In this document: positions 20,743 through 29,213 of the stretch, piece after piece
Position numbering within the stretch: position 1 is the stretch's first letter
How the letters are laid out: each line of letters opens with the position of its first letter
The notes under the pieces: generated by a model
Database searches by the model: none
What the model saw: the letters and a program-made list of their open reading frames with translations, nothing else
What the model was told of the DNA's origin: nothing
Origin: Rhizobiaceae bacterium
Lineage (GTDB): Bacteria > Pseudomonadota > Alphaproteobacteria > Rhizobiales > Rhizobiaceae
Length of the DNA: 64,000 bases
Reading direction: 5' to 3'
NCBI GenBank assembly: GCA_017643025.1
Contig: JAEPOG010000006.1
Location: 310,001 to 374,000, forward strand
Position numbers and translations under genes: made by a program

Positions 20743-21105
20743 TCAGCCGTAAGGCGAGCGGCACTGCTGGCGCGGGCCGCGGTGCGGCTTGAAGGTATTG
20801 TCCCAAGCCCGGTAGCTGCGGTAGGTGCCGTAACACCATTCCTCATGCGAGCCGCGCGACGTGTCATGCCTGTAGTGACGCCGTTGAGGAAAGAGCTGGA
20901 TCGGATTGCGATAGAGCGGCTGCGGGAGAATCTGCGGGCCGCCGCCGTACCAGGGGGCGCCTGCGCCACACGGATCCAATCCATTGCGGCTGCAATGCGT
21001 GCCCAATTGAGGATCCAGGTTGGATTGCGCGAGCGCCGTACCAGCCTGTCCACCAAGCGGCAATGCGACCGCGGCAGCGCACAGCATCTTTGCCAAAGCT
21101 CTCAT
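20743..21105 (-). CDS. BA14K family secreted protein
   Basis: 120 residues. A signal peptide ([26 protein letters not shown]) leads to a mature chain ending in the BA14K signature: [20 protein letters not shown] then [10 protein letters not shown], with its paired cysteines and aromatic residues. The family was named for a Brucella antigen with lectin-like activity and is confined to Hyphomicrobiales, which supports the taxonomic call. The ATG at 21105 is chosen for its GAGGAGG site; a longer upstream frame lacks one. It converges on the Anbu gene with a 5-base gap. Confidence 0.88.
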   Translation of the reverse strand: MRALAKMLCAAAVALPLGGQAGTALAQSNLDPQLGTHCSRNGLDPCGAGAPWYGGGPQILPQPLYRNPIQLFPQRRHYRHDTSRGSHEEWCYGTYRSYRAWDNTFKPHRGPRQQCRSPYG

Positions 21106-21249
21106 TTCTCGACCTCCTCTAGCCCGCGCGCTGTCGCCAAGGACGGGAAACGCGAGGATCATCCCCTCTCGTTACGTTAACCATGCCAAAATGGCCGCAA
21201 GATGACGCGGGGGAAAGGCCGGAAGCGGCACGAGCCGGGGCTTTTTAGG

Positions 21250-21277
21250 TTGACCGGAATCCGCCGCGTCCCTATGT
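21250..21277 (+). promoter_or_regulatory. Candidate sigma-70 promoter of tRNA-Lys
   Basis: TTGACC (21250-21255) and CTATGT (21272-21277) are separated by 16 bases, close to the rhizobial consensus CTTGAC-N17-CTATAT. The -10 element lies 38 bases before the mature tRNA 5' end, a normal distance. Confidence 0.6.
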
Positions 21278-21314
21278 TCCGCGCCACTTTCGGGGCGGCT
21301 CCGCCGCCTCGCGG

Positions 21315-21390
21315 GAGCGCGTAGCTCAGCTGGTAGAGCAACTGACTTTTAATCAGTAGGTCCAGGGTTCGAGCCCCTGCGCGCTCACCA
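21315..21390 (+). tRNA. tRNA-Lys (UUU anticodon)
   Basis: 76 bases with full cloverleaf: acceptor GAGCGCG/CGCGCTC, D arm GCTC/GAGC, anticodon arm ACTGA/TCAGT around CTTTTAA (anticodon TTT), T arm CAGGG/CCCTG with TTCGAGC loop, and an encoded CCA end. It marks the boundary between the housekeeping block and the catabolic region that starts 337 bases downstream. Confidence 0.98.
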
Positions 21391-21726
21391 ATCTTTTCAA
21401 AAAGTTATCACAGGAGACCCTCTTTTTTTCGCTCGGCTGGTATGCGTAGGTTACGACGTAGGTAACAGGTTGGCGCGCCGGCTTTCGAACAAGAGCACGG
21501 CTGATCGCGAGCCCGAAAATTGACGCCCTGGCGGGGAACGGTCGGAGCCTCCCTCCCATTCATTTCACGTAACGACGGTGCTGCTGCATGAATCGCTGGC
21601 ACCTGCACTGGCGATCGTATCAGAGACTTGGGTCCGGCAGCTAACCTGCCTATGCCGAGATTCGTATGGTTGCGGAACCAGATGCGGCTATGGTTGGCGG
21701 CACATGCCGGGACGTAGCCTCAGGAA
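21391..21726. other. 336-base gap after tRNA-Lys
   Basis: No gene is supported here. A T-rich tract (CTCTTTTTTTCGC, about 21420) may end the tRNA transcript. Several short frames exist but none has a ribosome site or family resemblance. No integrase remnant and no repeat of the tRNA 3' end was seen in this gap. Confidence 0.5.
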
Positions 21727-22104
21727 ATGCTTTCACCTACAGAGACGTATATCGACTTCCTCAGACAGGGGCGTTTCATGCTGCAGCGCAGCGCTTCCAG
21801 CGGAAGATCGATCTTCTATCCGCGGGTGGCGGAGCCGGGGACCGGTGCGACCGATCTCGAGTGGGTCGAAGCCAGCGGACTGGCGACCGTCTATTCAACG
21901 ACGACACAGCGCAGCCGCCCGCCAAAGCCCGATGTCAACGTTGCTCTCGTGGATCTGGACGAGGGGCCGCGCATGCTTGCGCGCATAGACGGCATCGCGC
22001 CGGATGCGGTCACGATCGGAATGAGGGTGCGCGCCGAGATTGTAACCGAAGACGACATGCCAATGGTGGTGTTCCGCCCTCTAGCAGACGTGGCCAAGGC
22101 GTGA
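21727..22104 (+). CDS. DUF35 OB-fold protein lacking the zinc-ribbon cysteines
   Basis: 125 residues. The layout is that of DUF35 proteins: N-terminal helix YIDFLRQGRFMLQR, rubredoxin-like ribbon, then OB-fold from about residue 45 (LEWVEASGLATVYSTTTQ, VALVDLDEGPRMLARIDG, VRAEI). The ribbon normally reads CxxC...CxxC, but here QRSASSGRSIFYPRVAEPGTG has no cysteine, so it cannot bind zinc. It overlaps the thiolase-like gene (GTGA), the usual DUF35-thiolase pairing. In such pairs DUF35 supports the thiolase partner, as in ChsH2-Ltp2 and hydratase-aldolase systems. Confidence 0.82.
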   Translation: MLSPTETYIDFLRQGRFMLQRSASSGRSIFYPRVAEPGTGATDLEWVEASGLATVYSTTTQRSRPPKPDVNVALVDLDEGPRMLARIDGIAPDAVTIGMRVRAEIVTEDDMPMVVFRPLADVAKA

Positions 22105-23258
22105 GCGATCCGTTTCCGCGCGGCAGGACTGCCATCGTCAGCACCGCGACGCACGGTATCAAGGGTGCGGACGGAGCCGACGCGATGGAGCTACTTTCTG
22201 TCGCTGCCCTGACCGCATTGAAACGCGCGGGCCTTAGGCCTTCGGACGTCGACGGGCTGTTCTGCGGTCTGCCGCTCGATTTTCTGTCGGGCCTGACGGT
22301 GTCGGAATATCTCGGCGTTTCGCCGCGCATGACCAACAACAACCGCACGGGCGGATCGTCCTTCATGACCCATGTCATGTCGGCTGCGTTCGCACTTGAT
22401 GCGGGCTTCTGCGATGTGGCCCTTGTCGCATATGGCAGCGCGCAGCGCAGCGAGGCGGGTAAGTTGCAGACGCCGCCGAAATTGGATCCGATCGAAGGCG
22501 GCTACAAACTCCGCTATCCAATTGGCAGTTATGCGCTCGCCGCCGCACGGCACATGCATGAATTCGGCACCACGCGGGAGCAGTTTGCCGAAGTTGCCGT
22601 GGCCGCACGCGGCTGGGCCAATCTCAACCCACAAGCGTTCGCGCAGGGACCGCTGGAGATCGCCGATGTGCTCGAAGCACGTATGGTGTGCGACCCGCTC
22701 ACGGTTCGCGATTGCTGCCTCGTGACCGATGGGGCCGCTGCCCTGGTGATGACGCGCGCCGACCGTGCGCGCGATCACACATCTGCTCCGGTCTTCGTGC
22801 TCGGCGCGGGCGAAGCGACGACGCATGCGCGCATTTCGCAAATGCCGGATCTGACGGTGAGCGGCGCGGTACAATCGGGCGCGCGGGCCTATGCGGCGGC
22901 AGGCGTCGGCCCCGGCGATATCGACGTGGTACAGCTCTATGACGCATTCACCTTCAACACGATCCTTTTTCTCGAGGATCTCGGATTCTGCGGAAAGGGG
23001 GAGGGTGGGCCCTTCATTGCCGGCGGGCGAATTGCGCCGGGCGGTTCCCTGCCGGTCAACACGAATGGCGGTGGTCTGTCGTGCGTCCATCCCGGCATGT
23101 ACGGGCTGTTCGGGCTCGCTGAAGCGGTCGACCAACTGGCCGGACGCTGCGAAGAGGTGCGGCAGATCAAAGACGCCGAAGTGGCGCTCGCGCATGGCAA
23201 TGGCGGAACATTGTCCAGCCAAGCCACGGTGATCCTGGGAACTGATGCTACGCTCTAA
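22101..23258 (+). CDS. Thiolase-like (SCP-x/lipid-transfer type) enzyme lacking nucleophilic Cys
   Basis: 385 residues, two thiolase halves. The nucleophile region reads NNNRTGGSS, where SCP-x thiolases have NNNCSTG, so Arg82 replaces Cys. The C-terminal GGGLSCVHPGMYG keeps the His of GHP, but the second Cys position is HGNGG. IDVVQLYDAFTFNT matches the YDCFT segment. Non-classical members with DUF35 partners (for example Ltp2) perform retro-aldol cleavage of beta-hydroxyacyl-CoA rather than thiolysis; that role is a fair inference here. The GTG start overlaps the DUF35 stop. Confidence 0.85.
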   Translation: MSDPFPRGRTAIVSTATHGIKGADGADAMELLSVAALTALKRAGLRPSDVDGLFCGLPLDFLSGLTVSEYLGVSPRMTNNNRTGGSSFMTHVMSAAFALDAGFCDVALVAYGSAQRSEAGKLQTPPKLDPIEGGYKLRYPIGSYALAAARHMHEFGTTREQFAEVAVAARGWANLNPQAFAQGPLEIADVLEARMVCDPLTVRDCCLVTDGAAALVMTRADRARDHTSAPVFVLGAGEATTHARISQMPDLTVSGAVQSGARAYAAAGVGPGDIDVVQLYDAFTFNTILFLEDLGFCGKGEGGPFIAGGRIAPGGSLPVNTNGGGLSCVHPGMYGLFGLAEAVDQLAGRCEEVRQIKDAEVALAHGNGGTLSSQATVILGTDATL

Positions 23259-23265
23259 GTTGCCG

Positions 23266-24816
23266 TTAGCAGCTTTCGGCCGTCCGTTCCATTGCTTCCT
23301 GGCGCAACGCGGCCTTCGCGACCTTGCCAGCACCACTCAGCGGCAGGGGCTCGGTACGAATCTCCATGCTGCGCGGGCATTTGTAGCCCGCGATATGGAG
23401 CCGGCAGTGGGCGGATATCTCCTCTTCCGTGGCCTGCGTTTCGGGCTTCGTGACGATTAGTGCATGAACGCGTTCGCCCCAGTTCGCATCTGGCAGACCG
23501 AAGACGGCGCAGTCCGCGACCGCCGGATGCAGGCGCAACGCAGCCTCCACTTCTGCGGAGTAGACGTTCTCGCCTCCGGTGACGATCATGTCCTTCTTGC
23601 GATCGACAAGAAACGCGCGCCCATTTGCATCGATGCGCGCGAGGTCGCCGGTATGCAACCAGCCGTCGCGCAGCGTCTGCGCAGTGGCTTCGGCGTTGCG
23701 ATAGTAGCCTTTCATGACCAGCGGGCCGCGTACCAGCAGCTCACCGACCTCATCGGATGCGCAAACGCCACCGTTCTCGGCGACCACCCGAATTTCCATG
23801 CCGGGAAGGGCAGTGCCTATCGTGCTCCAGGCCTCTGCGTCGGAGAGGTCATCGCCTGAAACGACGCCAGCCGAAATCGATGCCGCCGAGGTAAGTTCGG
23901 TCTGGCCGTAGGTGTTGAAACATCGCGCGTTCGGAAACGTATCGATGACGCTCGCCATGATATCGCGCTGCATGGGCGACCCGCCGTAGAGCAGGGTGCG
24001 CACCGAACCGAGCTGGCGTTGGGACACGCCGGGCTGGTTGGTGATCATGCGAAGCATTGTCGGGACGCCATTGGTGAAGGTAGCGTGATGACGCTCAACC
24101 ATGTCGAGGAATCCGTCGGCGGTGAAACGCGACATGAGGACAACGCGACCGCCAGCCATGAGGGCTGGCAGCAGAACGGCCGAAGCGGCGACGTGGAACA
24201 GCCCGGCGGCCGAGAGCAACACGGTTTCGTTGGTCATCTGGAATACGCCGACATAGATCAGCGCCGATGAGATCAGATTGCCATGTGTCTGCATGACCCC
24301 CTTTGGCAGTCCGGTTGTGCCGCCAGTGAAGAAGAGCGCAGCGGTATCGTCCCATCCGAGATCGACAGGGTCGGCCGGTGAGGCGCGGGTCAGTAGCTCC
24401 TCGTAACCCGTCATGCCTTTGGCGGCTTTTTCCGATGCGTGGACGAGCGTCATGCGGGGGCGCGAGGATACAAGACTTCGCGCAAGGTCCCTGTGCTCAT
24501 CGTCAGCAATCAACAGTCCGGTTTCGACGAAATCCACAATCCCGCCGATTTCCCGCTCGGCCAGCCGATAGTTCAGCGGTGCCGGGATTGCACCTGCCCA
24601 TGCGATCGCGAACAGGCTTTCGACATAACGGTGCGAGTTGAGCGACAGGATTCCGACGCGATCGCCTTTGTTGACGCCCATGCCTTTGAGCCCGGCTGCC
24701 AGACGCGCGACACGGTCGCGGAGCTCGGCATAGGTAATCTGCCGGTCTCCATCGACGATGGCGACCTTGTCCCCGTGCAACAGGGCGGATCGCTCGAGCA
24801 GCGCGGTAATGCTCAT
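23266..24816 (-). CDS. Acyl-CoA synthetase (AMP-dependent ligase)
   Basis: 516 residues, ANL superfamily. Activates a carboxylic acid to acyl-AMP and then acyl-CoA. Motifs in order: the P-loop LFFTGGTTGLPKGV, YGQTELTS, GWLHTGDLARIDANGRAFLV, DRKKDMIVTGGENVYSAEVE, and the catalytic Lys in PLSGAGKVAKAAL. It is the last gene of a leftward unit behind two acyl-CoA dehydrogenases (4-base gap) and likely charges the pathway substrate. Acid specificity (aryl, cyclic or fatty) cannot be read. It converges with the thiolase-like gene at a 7-base gap. Confidence 0.94.
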   Translation of the reverse strand: MSITALLERSALLHGDKVAIVDGDRQITYAELRDRVARLAAGLKGMGVNKGDRVGILSLNSHRYVESLFAIAWAGAIPAPLNYRLAEREIGGIVDFVETGLLIADDEHRDLARSLVSSRPRMTLVHASEKAAKGMTGYEELLTRASPADPVDLGWDDTAALFFTGGTTGLPKGVMQTHGNLISSALIYVGVFQMTNETVLLSAAGLFHVAASAVLLPALMAGGRVVLMSRFTADGFLDMVERHHATFTNGVPTMLRMITNQPGVSQRQLGSVRTLLYGGSPMQRDIMASVIDTFPNARCFNTYGQTELTSAASISAGVVSGDDLSDAEAWSTIGTALPGMEIRVVAENGGVCASDEVGELLVRGPLVMKGYYRNAEATAQTLRDGWLHTGDLARIDANGRAFLVDRKKDMIVTGGENVYSAEVEAALRLHPAVADCAVFGLPDANWGERVHALIVTKPETQATEEEISAHCRLHIAGYKCPRSMEIRTEPLPLSGAGKVAKAALRQEAMERTAESC

Positions 24817-24820
24817 GGCG

Positions 24821-25903
24821 TCAGCCGACGCTTTCCGCGTACCGGCCGAGATGTTCGTCGCCAGTGCCGAAGAACGCGTCGATCGAGGTCAGCAGCTTGT
24901 AGCAGTGCGCCACGCGCCGATTCTCCAGAACGCCGACGCCGCCGTGAACCTGGATTGCCTGCTGGACCACGTACCGCCCGGATTCACTAAGCAGCACCTT
25001 GGTGCCTTCCGCCGCCCTTGCGCGCTTCTGTGCATCCGCTTCCGAGACTGAAAGCGCGTTGAGCACGCTGCCGCGCAGCGTGTCGGCCTCGATGAACATG
25101 CGCGCCAGCCGGTGCGCGATGACCTGGAACTTGCCGATCGGTCTGCCGAACTGCTCGCGCTGGCCGGCATATTCGGCCGTATCGGCAATGGCCGTGTCGC
25201 AAGCACCAAGAGCCTCGGCGGCAAGCGCCGTGAAGGTGCGATGCAGCCCACGCTCCAGCGCGCGCATTGCGTCGGTGCCGCGCACAACCAGTTTCCCGTT
25301 CGCGCCTGCGAATTCGATATCGGCGGCCCGCAGGCCGTCAATCGTGCGGTAGGCCGTACGCTTCTGCCCGGTATTGCCCTCGACAAGGAAGAGCGCAGGC
25401 TCATCCCCAATCGCAGCGCTGACCAGAAGCAAATCCGCGTCGGCCCCGTCGACGATTGCCGCCTTCGGGCCGGTCAGCGTCCATGTTTCGTCATCGTCAC
25501 TGGCCGCAACCGATTGCGGGTCGAGCGCAAAACCGCGTCCCGGTTCGAGCGCCGCGACCGCCATGCGCTTACCGTCTTTCACAGCCGCACGGGCGGCGTT
25601 GAAATGATCGGACCGACCCGTTTCCATCAGAATATTCACAACCGCATAGGCGGACCGGAAGAACCCGTCGCAGATAACGGCGGCGCCGACAGCCTCGGCA
25701 ATCAGTGCTGCGCGGATGGCGCTTTCAACGAGATCGGATGGATCGGGCAAGATCTCCTCCAGCCAGCCATTTTCGAGCAAACCTCGGTGGAAACGATCCG
25801 TGTCTGCCCACTCAGTCCTTTCGGCGAAGGGAAAATCACGCGCGATCCACGCGGCAGCCTTCTCGCGGAACCGTTTCTGTTCGGCTGAAAGTTTGATGTC
25901 CAC
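24821..25903 (-). CDS. Acyl-CoA dehydrogenase family protein, small partner
   Basis: 360 residues. FAD-dependent alpha-beta desaturase fold: N-terminal helices MDIKLSAEQKRFREKAAAWIA, middle beta domain (WTLTGPKAAIVDGADADLLLV), C-terminal helices with QREQFGRPIGKFQVIAHRLA and VQQAIQVHGGVGV. The position of the usual catalytic Glu (YEGT in MCAD) reads FFGTGDEHL, so it has Gly there. With its neighbour 3 bases upstream it resembles pimeloyl-CoA dehydrogenase-like or steroid-type heteromeric pairs, in which one subunit lacks the base. Partnership is inferred from adjacency. Confidence 0.88.
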   Translation of the reverse strand: MDIKLSAEQKRFREKAAAWIARDFPFAERTEWADTDRFHRGLLENGWLEEILPDPSDLVESAIRAALIAEAVGAAVICDGFFRSAYAVVNILMETGRSDHFNAARAAVKDGKRMAVAALEPGRGFALDPQSVAASDDDETWTLTGPKAAIVDGADADLLLVSAAIGDEPALFLVEGNTGQKRTAYRTIDGLRAADIEFAGANGKLVVRGTDAMRALERGLHRTFTALAAEALGACDTAIADTAEYAGQREQFGRPIGKFQVIAHRLARMFIEADTLRGSVLNALSVSEADAQKRARAAEGTKVLLSESGRYVVQQAIQVHGGVGVLENRRVAHCYKLLTSIDAFFGTGDEHLGRYAESVG

Positions 25904-25906
25904 CGG

Positions 25907-27127
25907 TCAGAACCCCCACAGCGTCTTTGCGATGATGTTGTGCTGTACTTCGCTCGATCCGCCGAAAATTGTGACGGCCCGCCGGAACATCGAAAGCTGA
26001 AGCTTGCCGGGGGCGTGATCGCCTGCGAAGGCCGGCGCCCCCTCGGTCCAGCCGCTCATATCGAGATCATGGTTCTCGGAGGGGTCGGGATCGGGAACGT
26101 AGGCGTTGGCGTAGGGGCCGAGGGCATCGACCGCAAGCCTTGATATCTGCTGCTGCATTTCGCCACCGCGTACTTTCAGTACAGCGCCGGCCGCAGCTGC
26201 ATTCGGAGCAGCACCGGTCAACAGCCGCATCATCTGCCAGTGAAGGGCGTCGAGCTGGATTTCGAGCTGCGCCACGCGCCTCCGAAACTCCTTGCTGTTC
26301 ATAAGAAGGCCGCCGGCCACGCCGGGCTTGCGGGCGTTTTCCTTGATGTTGTCGAGTTCTCTGCGCAGCAGCCATGTCTGGGCGACGAGGCTGCGTTCGC
26401 GCGACAGGAGGAACTTGGCGTAATCCCAGCCCTTGTTCTCCTCGCCGATGCGCTCGCTGACCGGGACCCGGACGTTCGTCAGGCGGACTTCGTTCACCGT
26501 GTATTGATGGTTGTACATCTGCAGGGGGATCATCTCGACACCTGGCGCATCCATGTCGATCAGCAGAAAGGATATGCCCCTTTGCGGCTTGCTCTCCATG
26601 TCTGTCTTCACCAGCGTGAACATCTTGTCTGCAAAATGCGCTTCGGACGTCCAGGTCTTGGTGCCATTAACGATGTAGTGGTCGCCGTCACGTACAGCGG
26701 TCGTGCTTAGCGAGACGAGGTCGGATCCCGCATTGGGCTCGGAAAACCCCTGGCAGAAAAAGATGTCCGCGTTGGCGATTGCCGGCAGGTACTTGGCCTT
26801 CTGCTCTTCGGTGCCGAAGGTGAAGATGACCGGCGCCACCATGAACACGCTGAGATAGGAGATATGGGGTGCGTTGACACGTGCGAGCTCTTTCTGGAAC
26901 AGGTCGGCCTGAACGTGATCCCATCCCGGCCCGCCATATTCGCGCGGCCAGTTACGCCCGACCCATCCCTTGTTGTTCAGAATACGGGTAAAGGTGGCGA
27001 TATCTTCTTTGGATGCCTGAAATCCTGCCGCAGCCCGGCGCGCGATGTCGGCGGGCATGGCCGCGGCCAGATAGTCCCTGACCTCGGCCTGCATCCGGAG
27101 GTCTTCTTCACTGAATTCGAAGTTCAT
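25907..27127 (-). CDS. Acyl-CoA dehydrogenase family protein, large partner
   Basis: 406 residues. Starts MNFEFSEEDLRMQAEVRDYLAA, with GWVGRNWPREYGGPGW, the FAD-contacting CQGFSEPNAGSDLVSLSTTA, NGTKTWTSEAHFADKMF, and a C-terminal FGGSSEVQHNIIAKTLWGF where the classical Glu position is Gly. The resemblance is to pimeloyl-CoA dehydrogenase large-subunit types. It oxidises an acyl-CoA, passing electrons to ETF. The ATG at 27127 follows a GGAGGAG site; the frame reaching 27154 does not. Upstream is the LysR gene on the same strand. Confidence 0.9.
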   Translation of the reverse strand: MNFEFSEEDLRMQAEVRDYLAAAMPADIARRAAAGFQASKEDIATFTRILNNKGWVGRNWPREYGGPGWDHVQADLFQKELARVNAPHISYLSVFMVAPVIFTFGTEEQKAKYLPAIANADIFFCQGFSEPNAGSDLVSLSTTAVRDGDHYIVNGTKTWTSEAHFADKMFTLVKTDMESKPQRGISFLLIDMDAPGVEMIPLQMYNHQYTVNEVRLTNVRVPVSERIGEENKGWDYAKFLLSRERSLVAQTWLLRRELDNIKENARKPGVAGGLLMNSKEFRRRVAQLEIQLDALHWQMMRLLTGAAPNAAAAGAVLKVRGGEMQQQISRLAVDALGPYANAYVPDPDPSENHDLDMSGWTEGAPAFAGDHAPGKLQLSMFRRAVTIFGGSSEVQHNIIAKTLWGF

Positions 27128-27255
27128 TCTGCTCCTCCGGCGCGCATGCAGCACGCCGCAATCTGGCTAGTGGGCGGAAAAATAGATGCCGGAAGTGGGC
27201 GGCAGCAAATGCCGATTTGTGATCACTGGGTTATCGCGGTGCGTCACGAAGCCGC

Positions 27256-28170
27256 TCAAGTGCCGCGGTAGCGGGGGTAGCGCGACAAGAGGATGTCGGT
27301 CAGCAGCCGTTCGACTTCGAGCACGGCGCGGGATGGTGCCTGTTCCGACGACCGAGCGATGATCCGGTTGAAACGCAACCCGTTGATGAGGCGATGAGCC
27401 AGTTGGCCAGTTTCGATCGAACTGCCGACCGTGCTGCGGATCGAAATGGTGTAACCGAGTCCCATTTCGACCATGCGCCGCGCCATCAACGAGCTTTCAG
27501 TTTCGGCCACTATCTTTTTCAGCCGAAGTCCCTGACTGGTCAGCGCTCTTTCCACGACGTCACGGATTCCCTGCTTGGTCATGCCGGACAGGACAAAGGG
27601 AAGATCCACGATGTCTGCAAGTTCAACAGGGTCGGTCTCGGCAAAAAGCGGGTCGCCGGCGGTGCCGATGATCGAGATCGGTTCGCTGAATGCAACTCCC
27701 AGCGCGAGGTAGGAGGGATCGGCGTCGAGCGCGAGGACTGCAATATCGACGTCGCGTTCGGTCAGCCGCACACGCAGGCGGGGGGAAAGGCCTTCTGAAA
27801 ATTTGAGCTGGACTTCGGGAAGCAAGCGCCGTGTCCGCGCGAATAGTTCCGGTCCCACCCATTCGGCAAGCGAGGGCATGAGGCCGACGGACACCGTGCC
27901 GGCGACCTGGGCGCCGCAATTGATCAGTTCCTGGCGTACGTCTTCGGTCATACGCAGGATCTCTTCCGCACGTTCAAGCAGAAGCCGGCCTTCCTGCGTC
28001 AGTGCGGAACCGCGCGCGAGCCGGTTGAACAGTTTCACGCCGAGTTCGTATTCGAGCATGCTGATCTGCCGGCTGAGTGCAGGCTGCGCGATACGCAGTT
28101 CAATCGACGCCTTCTTAAAGCTGCCAGAACGCGCGATCGCCGCGAAATATTTTAGCTGCCTGAGCTCCAT
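27256..28170 (-). CDS. LysR-type transcriptional regulator
   Basis: 304 residues. Winged-helix HTH at residues 1-60 (MELRQLKYFAAIARSGSFKKA, then AQPALSRQISMLEYELGVKLFNR), and a periplasmic-binding-like effector domain from about residue 90. It sits between two acyl-CoA dehydrogenase blocks, so it probably senses a pathway acid or acyl-CoA and controls this region, including the divergent promoter at 31866-32111 where a LysR-like inverted repeat is seen. The effector is unknown. The gene is 35 bases downstream of the quinone-reductase-like gene. Confidence 0.94.
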   Translation of the reverse strand: MELRQLKYFAAIARSGSFKKASIELRIAQPALSRQISMLEYELGVKLFNRLARGSALTQEGRLLLERAEEILRMTEDVRQELINCGAQVAGTVSVGLMPSLAEWVGPELFARTRRLLPEVQLKFSEGLSPRLRVRLTERDVDIAVLALDADPSYLALGVAFSEPISIIGTAGDPLFAETDPVELADIVDLPFVLSGMTKQGIRDVVERALTSQGLRLKKIVAETESSLMARRMVEMGLGYTISIRSTVGSSIETGQLAHRLINGLRFNRIIARSSEQAPSRAVLEVERLLTDILLSRYPRYRGT

Positions 28171-28205
28171 ACGACCTAGCTAGACCGGTTTCCTCGAATA
28201 TCTCA

Positions 28206-29213
28206 TTAACCCGCTGAGGCGGCGGCACGAGAGGGCAAGACGACCCATTTGCCGCTCAATTGGCGCGCCTGCATTTGCTGCAGGATGCGGGGACCGCCCT
28301 CGAGCGAGACACTCTCGGGTGGCGCTATCTCAAGGCGTCCGGATTCGTACAGCCCGAAGAGTTCAAGCAGCATCTCGCGATTCTTCGCCGGAAAGCGGGT
28401 CAGGAAATCGTGCCACGAGACTCCGACGATCCTTCCGGCCTTCAATAGCGGCAGGTTGAGCGGGATGCTTGGTATTCCGCCAGCGAAGCCGATGACCATA
28501 TGGCAGCCGCCGGATGCAAGTGACCGGATGGCAGGCTCCGCCAGCGCGCCCCCCACTGGATCAATCACAGAATCGAATCCTTCCGGTACAACCTCTCTGA
28601 GCGTCTGTCTGAATGCCTTCTGCCCTTCGGGGGAAATGTCCGCCGGGTATTCCAAGACCTCATCGGCCATATGGACGACCGGTCGCAATCTGTCGGGTGA
28701 GGAGGTAGCCGCGAAGACGCGAGCACCAAGAGAACGACCGATAGCCACCGCCGCGCCACCGACACCCCCGCTTGCGCCGAGGACAAGAAGGCGATCACCC
28801 TCTCTGAGGTTCGTGCAGCGGGTCAGCGCATAATAGGCCGTCGCGTAGCTGAACTGGATAATTGCGGCAATTTCGTCGGAGATAGTGTCGGGTACGGGCA
28901 GGCAGCGATCTTCCGGCACCGTGACCATCTCGGCCATGCCGCCGAGGCGGCACCTCGCCATCACTCTGGAGCCGGGTGGAAGCGAGGTGCCGGCCCCAGC
29001 CCGCCGAACGATCCCGCTGACCTCGCCGCCCGGCGTCAGCGGAAATGCGGAAGCCTCCTGGTAGAGCCCAAGGAGAAACAGCACGTCCGTGAAGTTAACG
29101 CCACAGGCGAGCACTTCCAGAAGGAGCTCACCTTCGCCGGGGTCTCGTGGCTTGACGTCTTCAATTGTCAGCGCCTCGGGCCCATCGGCGCTGTGGCTGA
29201 CGAGCGCCTTCAT
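28206..29213 (-). CDS. Zinc-free MDR family NAD(P)H:quinone oxidoreductase-like enzyme
   Basis: 335 residues. GroES-like N-terminal domain (MKALVSHSADGPEALTIEDV, ACGVNFTDVLFLLGLYQ) and Rossmann domain with LVLGASGGVGGAAVAIGRSLGA, the AxxGxxG NADPH loop. The structural zinc cysteines are missing, placing it with quinone oxidoreductases or acyl/enoyl reductases rather than zinc alcohol dehydrogenases. In a CoA pathway it may act as an enoyl-CoA or quinone reductase. Its ATG overlaps the stop of the upstream acyl-CoA dehydrogenase by four bases, so they are co-translated. Confidence 0.9.
   Translation of the reverse strand: MKALVSHSADGPEALTIEDVKPRDPGEGELLLEVLACGVNFTDVLFLLGLYQEASAFPLTPGGEVSGIVRRAGAGTSLPPGSRVMARCRLGGMAEMVTVPEDRCLPVPDTISDEIAAIIQFSYATAYYALTRCTNLREGDRLLVLGASGGVGGAAVAIGRSLGARVFAATSSPDRLRPVVHMADEVLEYPADISPEGQKAFRQTLREVVPEGFDSVIDPVGGALAEPAIRSLASGGCHMVIGFAGGIPSIPLNLPLLKAGRIVGVSWHDFLTRFPAKNREMLLELFGLYESGRLEIAPPESVSLEGGPRILQQMQARQLSGKWVVLPSRAAASAG

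Noticed and set aside
21353..21559. 68-residue frame antisense to tRNA-Lys ending in a Trp-Thr-Tyr tail
   Set aside because: The tail is the translation of the tRNA reverse strand; such AQGLEPWTY endings are a known artefact.
23945..24270. Plus-strand frames across the acyl-CoA synthetase gene
   Set aside because: Antisense shadows of a gene with clear motifs on the minus strand.
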